Source: Granulicella tundricola MP5ACTX9 (GTDB lineage Bacteria; Acidobacteriota; Terriglobia; Terriglobales; Acidobacteriaceae). From it: DNA of 64,000 nucleotides. The notes below the pieces were generated by a model. The model did not search any database. It worked only from the letters and a program-made list of their open reading frames with translations, and was not told where the DNA came from. Below are positions 35,076 through 43,930 of this stretch, piece by piece (position 1 is the stretch's first letter; each line of letters begins with the position of its first letter). The stretch spans positions 1 through 64,000 of the forward strand of contig NC_015065.1 of assembly GCF_000178975.2 (NCBI RefSeq), in the 5' to 3' direction. The position numbers and the translations under genes were made by a program.

Positions 35076-35207
35076 AGGATGTTCCTTGACGGTACGTGCG
35101 TGCTGCATGTGTCTACGATTGATCAGAACAGCTTCTGGCCTAAGTGCGCAATCTGGTGGAAAAAAGCAGAGCGAGGCAGGGGGTACACCTCGCTCTGTGG
35201 AGAGCAG

Positions 35208-38200
35208 TTAGAAGATGATCTTGCCTGCGAGCTGGAGGACGCGGGAGCTGGTGCCTGTCGCGATAGAGGTGATGGTGCCGAAGGTATTGGTACCACCACT
35301 GAAGCTGGGCAGGCCGGAGTTGGGGTTGCCTGGATCAACGTGATTGAAGAGGTTGAAGGCTTCACCACGGAACTGAAGCTTCAGGCCTTCCACGATGGCA
35401 AAGTTCTTGAACATGGAGAAGTTGACGTTGATCTGGCCGGGCCCATGCAGGTCGTTCCGGTGGGTGTTGCCGAAGGTGTACTGCGTAGGGAGTGAGTAGG
35501 CGGTGAGATCGATGCAGCTCTTGGAGCTGTTTACGGCCCCGTTGATACGGGTGTAACGAGTGCAGTTCTTAGCCGAGGGTGCGTGGACGTAGTTGGGACG
35601 CTGAGTTCCGATGCTTCCGACGTTGGCCTGGTTTTCAGCGATGGAGACGTTGAAGGGCATACCGCTCTGGATGGTGACGATGGCGTTGGCCTGCCATCCG
35701 CCTACGAGGGTGTCCGTGAGATGGCCGAACTGTGTGAGCGGCGGCATGGCGTAGGTGACGGTTCCGACGAAGCGGTTGGGAATATCCCAGTTGGCGTTAC
35801 CATAGTCCGCCCGGAGGTTGTACTGGATCATCGGGGTACCGCCGCCGTTGGCGTCGTTGGATGTGTCCAGAGTGTGCGACCAGGTGTAGCTGAGGTTAGC
35901 GTCCAGACCGTGGAAGGCGCGCTGGCGGTAGATGACCGTCAGACCGTGATAGGTGCCGAGGCCGTCATTCTGAATCTGACGGATATCGCCGAAGAGCTGG
36001 TAGGGACGACGAGGGTTGACGGCTCCGGCAGCTGGGGTGGGGGTGTTGACGTACTGGGAGTGGTCAAGATGGATTGAGTGAGAGCCGAGGTACTGCATCT
36101 CAAACGCGCCGTTCTTCCAGAGCTCGACGCCGGTGTCCAGGTTCCACTGGTAGAGGCGCGGGGTGGGGAGGTAGAAGTTATCGGTGAACTGGTTGACGTA
36201 GGTTCCGGGCGTGCCAGCGACAGGGGATGCGGTTGCGGAAGCGCCGCCGCTGGGGTTCGCGAAGCTGACGTTGCCGAGCGCCGTCAGCGCGGGAGGTACG
36301 CGTACGTTGCCGTTATAACTGACCGAAGCTGCGATGGGATAGTTGCCGCTGGCCAGGGTAAATGCGTTCAGGTGGTTTGGGTTGTAGTAGATGCCGCCGC
36401 CGCCACGAACGACGATCCTGTCTGTTGCACGGTATGCGACACCGAGGCGAGGGGAGACAAGATCGTGATTGGGGCCGGTGAACTTGAAGCCGGGAGTTGG
36501 CGTGAAGGTTGCGGCGTTGGTGGCCGAGCTTGTGGGGATCAGTGCGGTGTAGGTTGTGTTGAGGATGCGGGCGAAGCCGTTGAGGCTGTAAGGAACGGTG
36601 GGCAGCTCATAGCGGACGCCATAGAGAAGGGTGAGCTTCTGGGTGGCCTGCCAGTTGTCCTGGACGAAAAAGCCATCGCGCCATTCGGCGACGGAGCCCT
36701 TGACGGTCGTCAGGGGGGTGATGGCCTGGCTGGAGTAGCCGGTGAGGAAGTCGGCTACGGCGTTGCCTGTATAGGTATCGTTGAAGGTGAACTGCCCTCG
36801 AGGCTGATTCTGAGCGGCACGTCCGAGCCCCATCTTGCGGATATCGGCACCAGCCATCAGGTTGTGCTTGCCGAAGGTGTAGCTGATCTGGTCGTAGCCA
36901 TGTAGGGTGCGGTCATCCTGAAACCAGTTGGTCCCTTCCGCGCCGAGACCGTTATAGCCATCGCTGATCGCGATGGTGGGGATACCGGCGTTGTTGGTGA
37001 TGGTGGTATCTGAGTTGAAGCCGGGGATGCCAAGAGCGGTGCCGGCTCCGGCGGGGCCGTTGACGTAGAAGTAGTTGAGCTGGTTGGAGCTGAACTTGTT
37101 AAAGCCGAAGCGGAAGTCGTTGATGAGACGTGGCGTGATGATGTGGGTATAGCCGATGACGGCGTTGGTGTCGGTGGTGGGTGAGTAACTGGAAGAGGTG
37201 GTGACCAGGGCACCGTTGATGGCGTTGCTCTTCTCATAGGTGTAGCGAGCGAAGAGGCGAACCTTCTCATTGACATCGTAGTCAACGCGGTCCAGGGTAG
37301 CGTTTTTGTTGAAGACATTCCCCACGGGGAGATTGATGTTGTTAACGGTCCCGGCCAGATTCGGATGCGGGAAGTACGTCAAAAGCGCAGTTGCGATGGG
37401 AGAGATGTTCGTGATTTTGTTGTTGAGATAGGGTGTCGCATTGACCGGGTTATAGATCTGCTTCCCGGTGGTACAGAGACCGGCGGTGAATGCGGAACAC
37501 AGATCGCTGAAGTCACCGGTGCGCTCTGCATCGGTGATCACTGTTCCTGGCGTGGAGTTCTGAACCTGCGAGCGAAGACCTTCATAGGAGCCCATGAAGA
37601 AGAGCTTGTCTCGACCGTCAAAGAGGTGCGGGATGCGGATGGGGCCGCCTACCTCTCCGCCGAACTGATTGAAGCGCTGGATAGGGGTCGGCTGGTTGCT
37701 TGGTGTGAGCCAGCCCTTGGCGTTGAAGAAGTTGTTCTGGACGTAGTCGTATGCGGTTCCGTGGAACTTGTTGGTGCCGGACTTGGTATCTACGTTGATG
37801 TGGACGCCCATGTATGCGCCGTACTGGGCTGTGTAGTTACCAGTCTGGGTCTGGACGGCTCCGACTGCGTCCGGGTTGGGCGTGACCGACGAGTTGGAGA
37901 TGAGGGAGTTCATGATGGTGATTCCGTCCAGCGTGAGGGAGTTGGTGACCTCACGGGTGCCGGCTCCGATGAAGTTGGCTCCGGGAGGGTTGCCGTTATA
38001 GGAGGTCTTGGGTCCGATGATGATATTGGAGGCGGTGGCTGCGAGCTCCATGACGCGGCGGGTGTTCTGAGGAAGGTTCTCGACCTGCTTGGTGCCGAGG
38101 GTCTCGCCGAGGAGGGCATCGTCCGTGGAAAGGACGGCGGTGGCGGCGGAGACGGTGACCTCGCTGGTATCGGAGCCGACGGCGAGGACGACGTCGGTAC

Positions 38201-38504
38201 GGGCGGCTACGTTCAGGACGACGGTGACGCCGGAGCTGAGGACCTTGGAGAAGCCTGCGTGCTCGACGGTGATGTCGTAGGTGCCGGGAAGGACGTAGGG
38301 GATGGAGTAGTATCCCTCTCCGTTGGTGACGGCGGGATAGGCGACCTTGGTGTCGCGGTTGACGCCGACGACCTTTGCGCCGGTGACGAGCGCGCCGGCT
38401 GCATCTGTGACGGTGCCGACGAGGGAGGTGTTGTTCGCGACTTGAGCCTTCATTGCGAAGGAGCTAAGTGCGATAAGGGGTAAGCAGACAAACGCGTTCT
38501 TCAC
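35208..38504 (-). CDS. Oar-like TonB-dependent outer-membrane receptor
   Basis: The 1098-residue, apparently complete receptor begins at a GTG with GAGGAG upstream. It has a Sec signal (1-20, MKAQV), a carboxypeptidase-regulatory domain (about 25-105, NTSLVGTVTDAAGALVTGAK), a plug (NSLTLDGITIMN, VHINVDTKSGTNKFHG) and a large barrel ending in VLQLAGKIIF. No SusD-like partner is encoded. It is the first gene of the segment carrying the exported sugar-acid enzymes and probably brings the glycan or its oxidised fragment across the outer membrane. A tandem heptamer repeat for the adjacent LuxR-type regulator lies in the 226-bp leader. Confidence 0.93.
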   Translation of the reverse strand: MKNAFVCLPLIALSSFAMKAQVANNTSLVGTVTDAAGALVTGAKVVGVNRDTKVAYPAVTNGEGYYSIPYVLPGTYDITVEHAGFSKVLSSGVTVVLNVAARTDVVLAVGSDTSEVTVSAATAVLSTDDALLGETLGTKQVENLPQNTRRVMELAATASNIIIGPKTSYNGNPPGANFIGAGTREVTNSLTLDGITIMNSLISNSSVTPNPDAVGAVQTQTGNYTAQYGAYMGVHINVDTKSGTNKFHGTAYDYVQNNFFNAKGWLTPSNQPTPIQRFNQFGGEVGGPIRIPHLFDGRDKLFFMGSYEGLRSQVQNSTPGTVITDAERTGDFSDLCSAFTAGLCTTGKQIYNPVNATPYLNNKITNISPIATALLTYFPHPNLAGTVNNINLPVGNVFNKNATLDRVDYDVNEKVRLFARYTYEKSNAINGALVTTSSSYSPTTDTNAVIGYTHIITPRLINDFRFGFNKFSSNQLNYFYVNGPAGAGTALGIPGFNSDTTITNNAGIPTIAISDGYNGLGAEGTNWFQDDRTLHGYDQISYTFGKHNLMAGADIRKMGLGRAAQNQPRGQFTFNDTYTGNAVADFLTGYSSQAITPLTTVKGSVAEWRDGFFVQDNWQATQKLTLLYGVRYELPTVPYSLNGFARILNTTYTALIPTSSATNAATFTPTPGFKFTGPNHDLVSPRLGVAYRATDRIVVRGGGGIYYNPNHLNAFTLASGNYPIAASVSYNGNVRVPPALTALGNVSFANPSGGASATASPVAGTPGTYVNQFTDNFYLPTPRLYQWNLDTGVELWKNGAFEMQYLGSHSIHLDHSQYVNTPTPAAGAVNPRRPYQLFGDIRQIQNDGLGTYHGLTVIYRQRAFHGLDANLSYTWSHTLDTSNDANGGGTPMIQYNLRADYGNANWDIPNRFVGTVTYAMPPLTQFGHLTDTLVGGWQANAIVTIQSGMPFNVSIAENQANVGSIGTQRPNYVHAPSAKNCTRYTRINGAVNSSKSCIDLTAYSLPTQYTFGNTHRNDLHGPGQINVNFSMFKNFAIVEGLKLQFRGEAFNLFNHVDPGNPNSGLPSFSGGTNTFGTITSIATGTSSRVLQLAGKIIF

Positions 38505-38629
38505 TGGAGAGCTCCTCGTAACCTAAGTGGTGCAATGACCCTGGCCGCTCCAACTTCGGCTGAATCGAACCAACCGTAAGAGGGAGTCTTCTGTGGTGTC
38601 TGAACAGCCGCTGCTCTATGTCTTGATTG

Positions 38630-38647
38630 TTACGAGTGGATTACGAG
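38630..38647. promoter_or_regulatory. Tandem TTACGAG heptamers, candidate response-regulator site
   Basis: TTACGAG at 38630-38636 is repeated at 38641-38647, a step of exactly 11 bases. This lies in the 226-bp gap between the LuxR-type regulator gene (stop side, 38731) and the receptor start (38504). Heptamers on the same face of the helix are typical of NarL/LuxR regulators. A third copy in the opposite orientation (38515-38521) overlaps the receptor ribosome site and may be chance. Confidence 0.45.
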
Positions 38648-38730
38648 ACGAAGAATGTGTCATGAGGCAGTTGACGGGCGTGGATGCAGGTCAAATGTCC
38701 TAGCTGTTCGCCAGAATTTGGGGGTGGTGC

Positions 38731-39354
38731 TTAGTCGAAGTGGACTAGGCCGCGCTGGAGTGCGTAGATGGTGGCCTGAGTGCGGTCACGCGCGCCCATC
38801 TTGTCCAGCAGGGAACTTACATGGATTCTAACGGTCTTTTCTGCGATGCCGAGTTCGTCGGCGATCTCCTGGTTGCTGCGGCCCTGGGTGATGCAGACGA
38901 GGACCTCGGATTCACGGGGGGTGAGATCGACTGCGGGGGTGCGTTCGGCGAGGCGATCAAGAGCGACGTGAGGGAGATAGCGCAGGCCGCGATGGACGCT
39001 CTGGATGGCGTTGAGAAGCTCTTCACCACTGGCGTCCTTGGTGAGGTAGGCCATGGCTCCGCTGCGGACGGCGCGGTAGATATCCTCGCTGCCCTGATAG
39101 TTGGAGAGGATGACGATCTTGGCGGTGGGGAAGTCCTTGCGGAGGGCGATGATGACGTCGAAGCCGCTGACGCGGGGGAGGCGAAGGTCGAGGACGACGA
39201 CGTCCGGGCGATGCTCGCGGTACATGGCGATGCCGAGTTCTCCGTCGCTGGCCTCACCGATGACGGCGATCTGCGCGTGCCCGGAGAGGACGGAGTGCAG
39301 GGCCATGCGGGCGAGGAAATGATCCTCGATGAGGAGGACACGGATCTGCTTCAT
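38731..39354 (-). CDS. NarL/LuxR-family response regulator
   Basis: The 207-residue protein has a receiver domain (LLIEDHFLARMAL, phospho-acceptor Asp in VVVLDLRLPRVSG, ILSNYQ, AYLTKDASGEEL) and a LuxR-type DNA-binding domain (LTPRESEVLVCITQG, SNQEIADELGIAEKTVRIHVSSLLDKMGARDRTQA). Its start overlaps the end of the kinase gene by 4 bp, so the two are translationally coupled. It should act on the receptor operon directly downstream. Confidence 0.93.
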   Translation of the reverse strand: MKQIRVLLIEDHFLARMALHSVLSGHAQIAVIGEASDGELGIAMYREHRPDVVVLDLRLPRVSGFDVIIALRKDFPTAKIVILSNYQGSEDIYRAVRSGAMAYLTKDASGEELLNAIQSVHRGLRYLPHVALDRLAERTPAVDLTPRESEVLVCITQGRSNQEIADELGIAEKTVRIHVSSLLDKMGARDRTQATIYALQRGLVHFD

Positions 39355-42300
39355 ATTCCTATCCAGCGTATAAGGTGTTGCTCCTGATTGGTGACCTGGA
39401 GGGCGTGAAAGCCAACTTTTACGGTGATTTCAGTACCGTTGCCTGCGGAGCTTTGGAGTTTGAAGTTGCCGCCGAGCTTGCGGGCACGTTCTTCCATGAC
39501 GGGGATGCCGAAGTGGCCGGTGCGTGAGCTTGCTGCGCCGGTGGAGGTGATGGGGCCGTGGTTGAGGAAGCCGCGGCCGTTGTCGCGGATGGAGAGGCTG
39601 AGGGAGTCTCGCTCATAGAGGAGACGGACGGCGATGTGGGTGGGGGCGGCGTGATGGATGGCGTTGGAGATGGCCTCCTGGCCGATGCAGACGAGGTGAT
39701 GGACGCAGCCGGGGGCAAGGGGGACTTCGTCGCCTTCGAGCTCGAAGCTGGTCTCTACGGTTTCACGGATCTGGTTTGCGGAGAGGGTTCGGCTGATGGC
39801 TTCGGAGAGGAGGTTGGTGACCTCGTCGGTGTCGCGGAGATCCCAGATGATGCGGCGGGCCTCTGCCTGGCAGTGCGAGACCATGGAACGGGCGAGCTCG
39901 CAGGAGGCTGCGGTGGGGGTGGCTTCGGCGCCGCTGTCGCGGAAGAGCTTGGCGGTGGCTTCCAACTGCCAGGAGATGGCTGCGAAGCCAGCCATGAGAG
40001 TGTCGTGACACTCGCGGGCGATGCGGTTGCGCTCTTCCAGCACGATGCCGATACGGCCCTTCATGGCCTGGACGCGGCGGCGGAAGAGATGGACTGCAAA
40101 GGCCAGGCTGGCCACGGTGAGGGCGAGGTAGAAGTACCAGGTCTGGTAGAAGTACGGGTGGGCTTTGACGGCGATGGTGGCGACGCTCGAGGACCATTCC
40201 TCCCCGGCGATGCGGGCCTGGACTTCAAAGCTGTAATGGCCTGGCGGGAGGCGGTAGTAGCGTGCGGTCTGGGCTTTGGTGATGGTCCAGTCGGTGTCGT
40301 AGCCTTTGAGGCGATAGCGGAACTGGATGTGGTTGGGGTTGGCGAGGAGCTTGGCGGCGAAGAAGAAGTGGATGTCGGGCTGACCGGGCTCCAGGTCCAG
40401 GGTGGCGGTGGGATCGTTGGGGACGACGGCGGCTGCGTCGGTGGGATCGTTGGATAGTGTCCAACCGGTGATGCTTGCGACGGGGCTGCTTGCGCCGAGC
40501 TTTTCCGCTACGTCGGTGGTGTGGACGAAGCCTTTGGTGGTGACGAACCAGAGGGTGCCGTCGGGAAGGCGGGCTGCGCCGGGGGTGGATGGACCGCCGC
40601 ACTCGCTGGAGCGCATGCCGTCGTTTTTGCCGAGGAGGACGAGAGGGAGCTGGATCTGGGTTCCATCGACTGCTGCGTGGAGGTCCGCGACGGCGACGCG
40701 GATGATGCCGCGTGCGGTTCCGAGCCACAGGTGGCCGTCGAGGTCTTCGACGACGGTGTTGATGGAGAAGTCCGGCAGGCCGGCTTTGGCGGGGACCGGC
40801 ATGACGGTCTCGCCGCGGACGGCGAAGAGTCCGCCGCCGCGGGTGGAGGCCCAGACGTAGCCCTGGCTATCGCTGGTGAGCGAGAGGATGTGGGGGATGG
40901 GCAGGCCGGAGATGGCTGAGGCTTTGCCGTCCCGGATGCGGTAGAGGCCGGTGCTGGTGCCGACGAGGATTGAGCCGTCGCGATCTTCAAGGAGGCAGGT
41001 GATGAGCTGGGATTCGAGGAGCTGGGAGCGTAGCTGAGGATGAGGCTGGCCGGAGCGGAAGTAGAAGAGGCCGGTATAGGTTCCGACCCAGAGCGCACCG
41101 TCCCTGGCGGGGAGGATGGCACTGATGGCGTTGGCGGGCGACTCCGTTCCGAGGAGGTAATGCTGGAAGGTTTTGCCGTTGTAGTGATACAACCCGTCAA
41201 CCCAGGTTCCTACCCATAGGTGACCATCGCGATCCTCTGCCAGGACGCGGATGGGACTGGTCAGGGGCATGCCGGGCGGATTGGTTGGGAGGAGCTTGCC
41301 GTTGTGCTGGCGGAAGATGCCTGCGCCCCAGGTGCCTAGCCAGAGATCGCCGTGGCTGTCTGCGAGGACGTTGGCGGAGTAGTTGGCGTGAAAGCCCTCC
41401 GGTGCGCCGAAGGGGGCGAGCGGGGCCTTGCGCCAGCGGCTGAGACCGCCGGTGCGCATGCCGATCCAGAGGTTCTGCTCGTCATCGACGTAGAGGGTGC
41501 GGATGGTGTCGTCGGGCAGGCCGTCCCGGGTGGTCCATGAGGAGAGGCCGTTGGTGCCGAACTGCCAGAGGCCGGCGTGGCGGGTGCCGATCCAGAGGTG
41601 GCCGGGTGCATCGCCCAGAAGTACGGTTGCGGGGCTGGGGATGGTGGCGAGGGTGAGCCAGTCGTAGGGCGCTCCATGCGAAGCCGGGTGAGCGGCTGAG
41701 AGCTGGAGGAGGTGCTTCATGGTGCCGACCCAGATGCGCTTTTGGGGATCTCGGTAGACGGCGACTGGAGCGTCCGAGGACGGGAGGGGAAGGGTGATCC
41801 GCTGGGTGACGCCCTTGCTCCAATGGAAGAGGCCGGAGGAGGTGACGAAGAAGATTCCGCCGTGGTTGTCTTCGGCGAACGGGGTGGTAATGTCGCCGGA
41901 GATCATGCCGGTGTTGGGAACGATCTCCAGGTGCCCGTTGGCAAAGCGCTCGACGCCGTTCTGGGTGGCGATCCAGACGGCCTGGGAGCCGTCTCGGTAG
42001 AAGGCACGGACGCGTTCGTTGAAGAGGCCGGCGCGTTCACTGATGTTGATGGTGCCGGCGGGGGTATGGTGGAGGATGCCTCGTCCGTCTGTGCCGATCC
42101 AGAGATCGTCGTTGCCGTTGACGAGGATGGCGTTGACGGCCTCATTCTGGAGAACGCCCGTGCCTTCGATGGGGAGATTGTGGAAGTGCAGGCCGTCAAA
42201 GCTATCGATGCCGGAGGAGCTGGCGAGGAGGAGGGTGCCGTCCGGGCGCTGGGCGACCATGCGGACGTAGTTGTCGGAGAGTCCGTCTTCTACCTGCCAG

Positions 42301-42452
42301 TCCTGCTTTTGATACTCGGATAGTTTGAGGTCCGATACTGGCATGGCGTTGAGGCCAGCAACGAGACAGAGCAGAGACGCAAGGACGCCTAGGGCGAAGC
42401 TGACGGGGCGAGCCAGCCGGAGGTGGCGGACGGAATGGACGTGCTCGGTCAA
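39351..42452 (-). CDS. Propeller-type sensor histidine kinase
   Basis: The 1033-residue sensor carries a membrane-directing N-terminus (about 15-37), a periplasmic propeller of Reg_prop repeats (DLWIGTDGRGILHH, GHLWIGTRHAGLWQFG, NLWIGMRTGGLSRW and more), a Y_Y_Y domain (FRYRLKGYDTDWTITKAQ to FEVQARIAGEEW), one helix (WYFYLALTVASLAFAVHLF), a HisKA_3 domain with phospho-acceptor H816 in IARECHDTLMAGF, and an HATPase domain (GQEAISNAIHHAAPT, IRDNGRGF). It is paired with the downstream regulator. Its ligand is probably the glycan handled by the flanking GH29/GH125/receptor genes. Confidence 0.93.
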   Translation of the reverse strand: MTEHVHSVRHLRLARPVSFALGVLASLLCLVAGLNAMPVSDLKLSEYQKQDWQVEDGLSDNYVRMVAQRPDGTLLLASSSGIDSFDGLHFHNLPIEGTGVLQNEAVNAILVNGNDDLWIGTDGRGILHHTPAGTINISERAGLFNERVRAFYRDGSQAVWIATQNGVERFANGHLEIVPNTGMISGDITTPFAEDNHGGIFFVTSSGLFHWSKGVTQRITLPLPSSDAPVAVYRDPQKRIWVGTMKHLLQLSAAHPASHGAPYDWLTLATIPSPATVLLGDAPGHLWIGTRHAGLWQFGTNGLSSWTTRDGLPDDTIRTLYVDDEQNLWIGMRTGGLSRWRKAPLAPFGAPEGFHANYSANVLADSHGDLWLGTWGAGIFRQHNGKLLPTNPPGMPLTSPIRVLAEDRDGHLWVGTWVDGLYHYNGKTFQHYLLGTESPANAISAILPARDGALWVGTYTGLFYFRSGQPHPQLRSQLLESQLITCLLEDRDGSILVGTSTGLYRIRDGKASAISGLPIPHILSLTSDSQGYVWASTRGGGLFAVRGETVMPVPAKAGLPDFSINTVVEDLDGHLWLGTARGIIRVAVADLHAAVDGTQIQLPLVLLGKNDGMRSSECGGPSTPGAARLPDGTLWFVTTKGFVHTTDVAEKLGASSPVASITGWTLSNDPTDAAAVVPNDPTATLDLEPGQPDIHFFFAAKLLANPNHIQFRYRLKGYDTDWTITKAQTARYYRLPPGHYSFEVQARIAGEEWSSSVATIAVKAHPYFYQTWYFYLALTVASLAFAVHLFRRRVQAMKGRIGIVLEERNRIARECHDTLMAGFAAISWQLEATAKLFRDSGAEATPTAASCELARSMVSHCQAEARRIIWDLRDTDEVTNLLSEAISRTLSANQIRETVETSFELEGDEVPLAPGCVHHLVCIGQEAISNAIHHAAPTHIAVRLLYERDSLSLSIRDNGRGFLNHGPITSTGAASSRTGHFGIPVMEERARKLGGNFKLQSSAGNGTEITVKVGFHALQVTNQEQHLIRWIGI

Positions 42453-42509
42453 GGTCTGATGACCAAGGCGAACACAATTCTCTCGTCAGGGCAAGTCGGC
42501 GGGTGAAAC

Positions 42510-43817
42510 TCAGGCGTCGAGCGGGCGCTCCGGGTGTACGGTCATCCAGCAGATGGCACCGAAGACGGCAAGGATTGCGGAGAGGGCGAAGGAGGTAGTC
42601 CAGCCGTAACGCTGGCCGATCCAGGGGGTGAGGGAGGCGGTCAGCGCGCCGCCGATCTGGCCGCCCATATTGACGAGGCTGGAGAAGACTCCTGAACTGC
42701 GGCCGGCGATATCGACCGAGACGGACCAGAAGGAGCTCTGCGAGAGGTAGAGGGTGCCTGCGCCGCCGGCGAGGATGAGGGCGGCGGCCTGCGGACTGTG
42801 GACCTGGGAGCCGAGGATAAGGAAGACTGCGGTGAGCAAGAGAGCGGCGGCGGCCAGGCCGCAACGTCCTACGCGGAGGCCGTAGGATTTGGTGAGGCGA
42901 TCGCTGAGTGCGCCGCCGGCGAGACAGCAGATGGTCATGGAGATGAACGGCAGCATGGTGTATCGGGCGCTGGATTTGAGATCGAAGCCGCGGACCTGAG
43001 CCATGTAAAGGAAGAACCAACTGAAGAAAATCCAGGCGATATAGCCGAAGGAGAAGTAGCCGCCCATGAGGGCGAGGAGGTCGCGGCGGCGGAAGATGGC
43101 GCTCCAGGAGATCTGGGTGGAGGGGCGCGGTGCTTCGCCAGCTGCGGCGGTTACGCGGGGGGCAGGCGGGCCGCTGAGGCCGTCGCGGATTTCATTGAGT
43201 TCCGCGGGAGAGACGCCGCTGTGCTCTTCCGGGGTGTCTCGGGCGTTGTACCACCAGACTGCGCCTGCTATGAGTCCGATGACGGCGCTGAACCAGAAGG
43301 CGGCTCGCCAACCCTCACGGGAGATGATCCAGGCGAGGAGGGGTGGGGTGAGGCCGCTGCCTGCGCCTACGCCTGCGAAGATGAGGCCGTTGATGAAGCC
43401 GCGCTCTTCCAGCGGAACCCAGCGTGCGACGAACTGATTGGCGGCGGGATAGATGACGGCTTCTCCAGCACCGAGGGCGAAGCGTACGGCGACGAGCAGG
43501 AGGACGGCGTGGGAGATGCCGGAGGGGAGCAGTGTGGTGAGGGCTGTTGCGACTCCCCACCAGAGGACCCCGATGGTGAGGACCTTGCGCGGGCCGTAAC
43601 GCGCGGCCAGCCAGCCGGCGGGGAGCTGGAAGCCTGCGTAACCGATGAGGAAGGCGCTGAAGATCCAGCCGAGGCGCTGGTTGCCGAGACCGTACTCCGT
43701 GCTGATCTGGAGGCCGGCGATGGAGATGTTGGTGCGATCGAGGAAGGCCACGCCGCTGAGAACGAAGAGCCAGAAGGCGAGGAAGAAGCGGACCTTGGTG
43801 CGACGTTCTGCGTACAT
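42510..43817 (-). CDS. MFS transporter, anion:cation symporter (hexuronate/sugar-acid) type
   Basis: About 435 residues with twelve helices. The first helix carries the ACS-family signature FLDRTNISIAG, followed by GYAGFQLPAGWLAARYGPRKVL (motif A). I place the start at the ATG at 43817, which has GGAG upstream; longer in-frame starts at 43838 and 43862 lack a site. This family imports hexuronates, galactonate, glucarate and related acids with protons. In this locus it would bring periplasmic sugar-acid products into the cytoplasm. It lies 57 bp before the kinase gene in the all-minus locus. Confidence 0.88.
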   Translation of the reverse strand: MYAERRTKVRFFLAFWLFVLSGVAFLDRTNISIAGLQISTEYGLGNQRLGWIFSAFLIGYAGFQLPAGWLAARYGPRKVLTIGVLWWGVATALTTLLPSGISHAVLLLVAVRFALGAGEAVIYPAANQFVARWVPLEERGFINGLIFAGVGAGSGLTPPLLAWIISREGWRAAFWFSAVIGLIAGAVWWYNARDTPEEHSGVSPAELNEIRDGLSGPPAPRVTAAAGEAPRPSTQISWSAIFRRRDLLALMGGYFSFGYIAWIFFSWFFLYMAQVRGFDLKSSARYTMLPFISMTICCLAGGALSDRLTKSYGLRVGRCGLAAAALLLTAVFLILGSQVHSPQAAALILAGGAGTLYLSQSSFWSVSVDIAGRSSGVFSSLVNMGGQIGGALTASLTPWIGQRYGWTTSFALSAILAVFGAICWMTVHPERPLDA

Positions 43818-43930
43818 CTTTGCGGCTCCGGGCGGCATTTCTGAGGTAAAGCTGCGCCCCACGATTCAACTACAGTTTCCATGGGACGCGCTAGGTCGAA
43901 TGACCTGTTCAGGCTGAGGAACCTCCGCGG

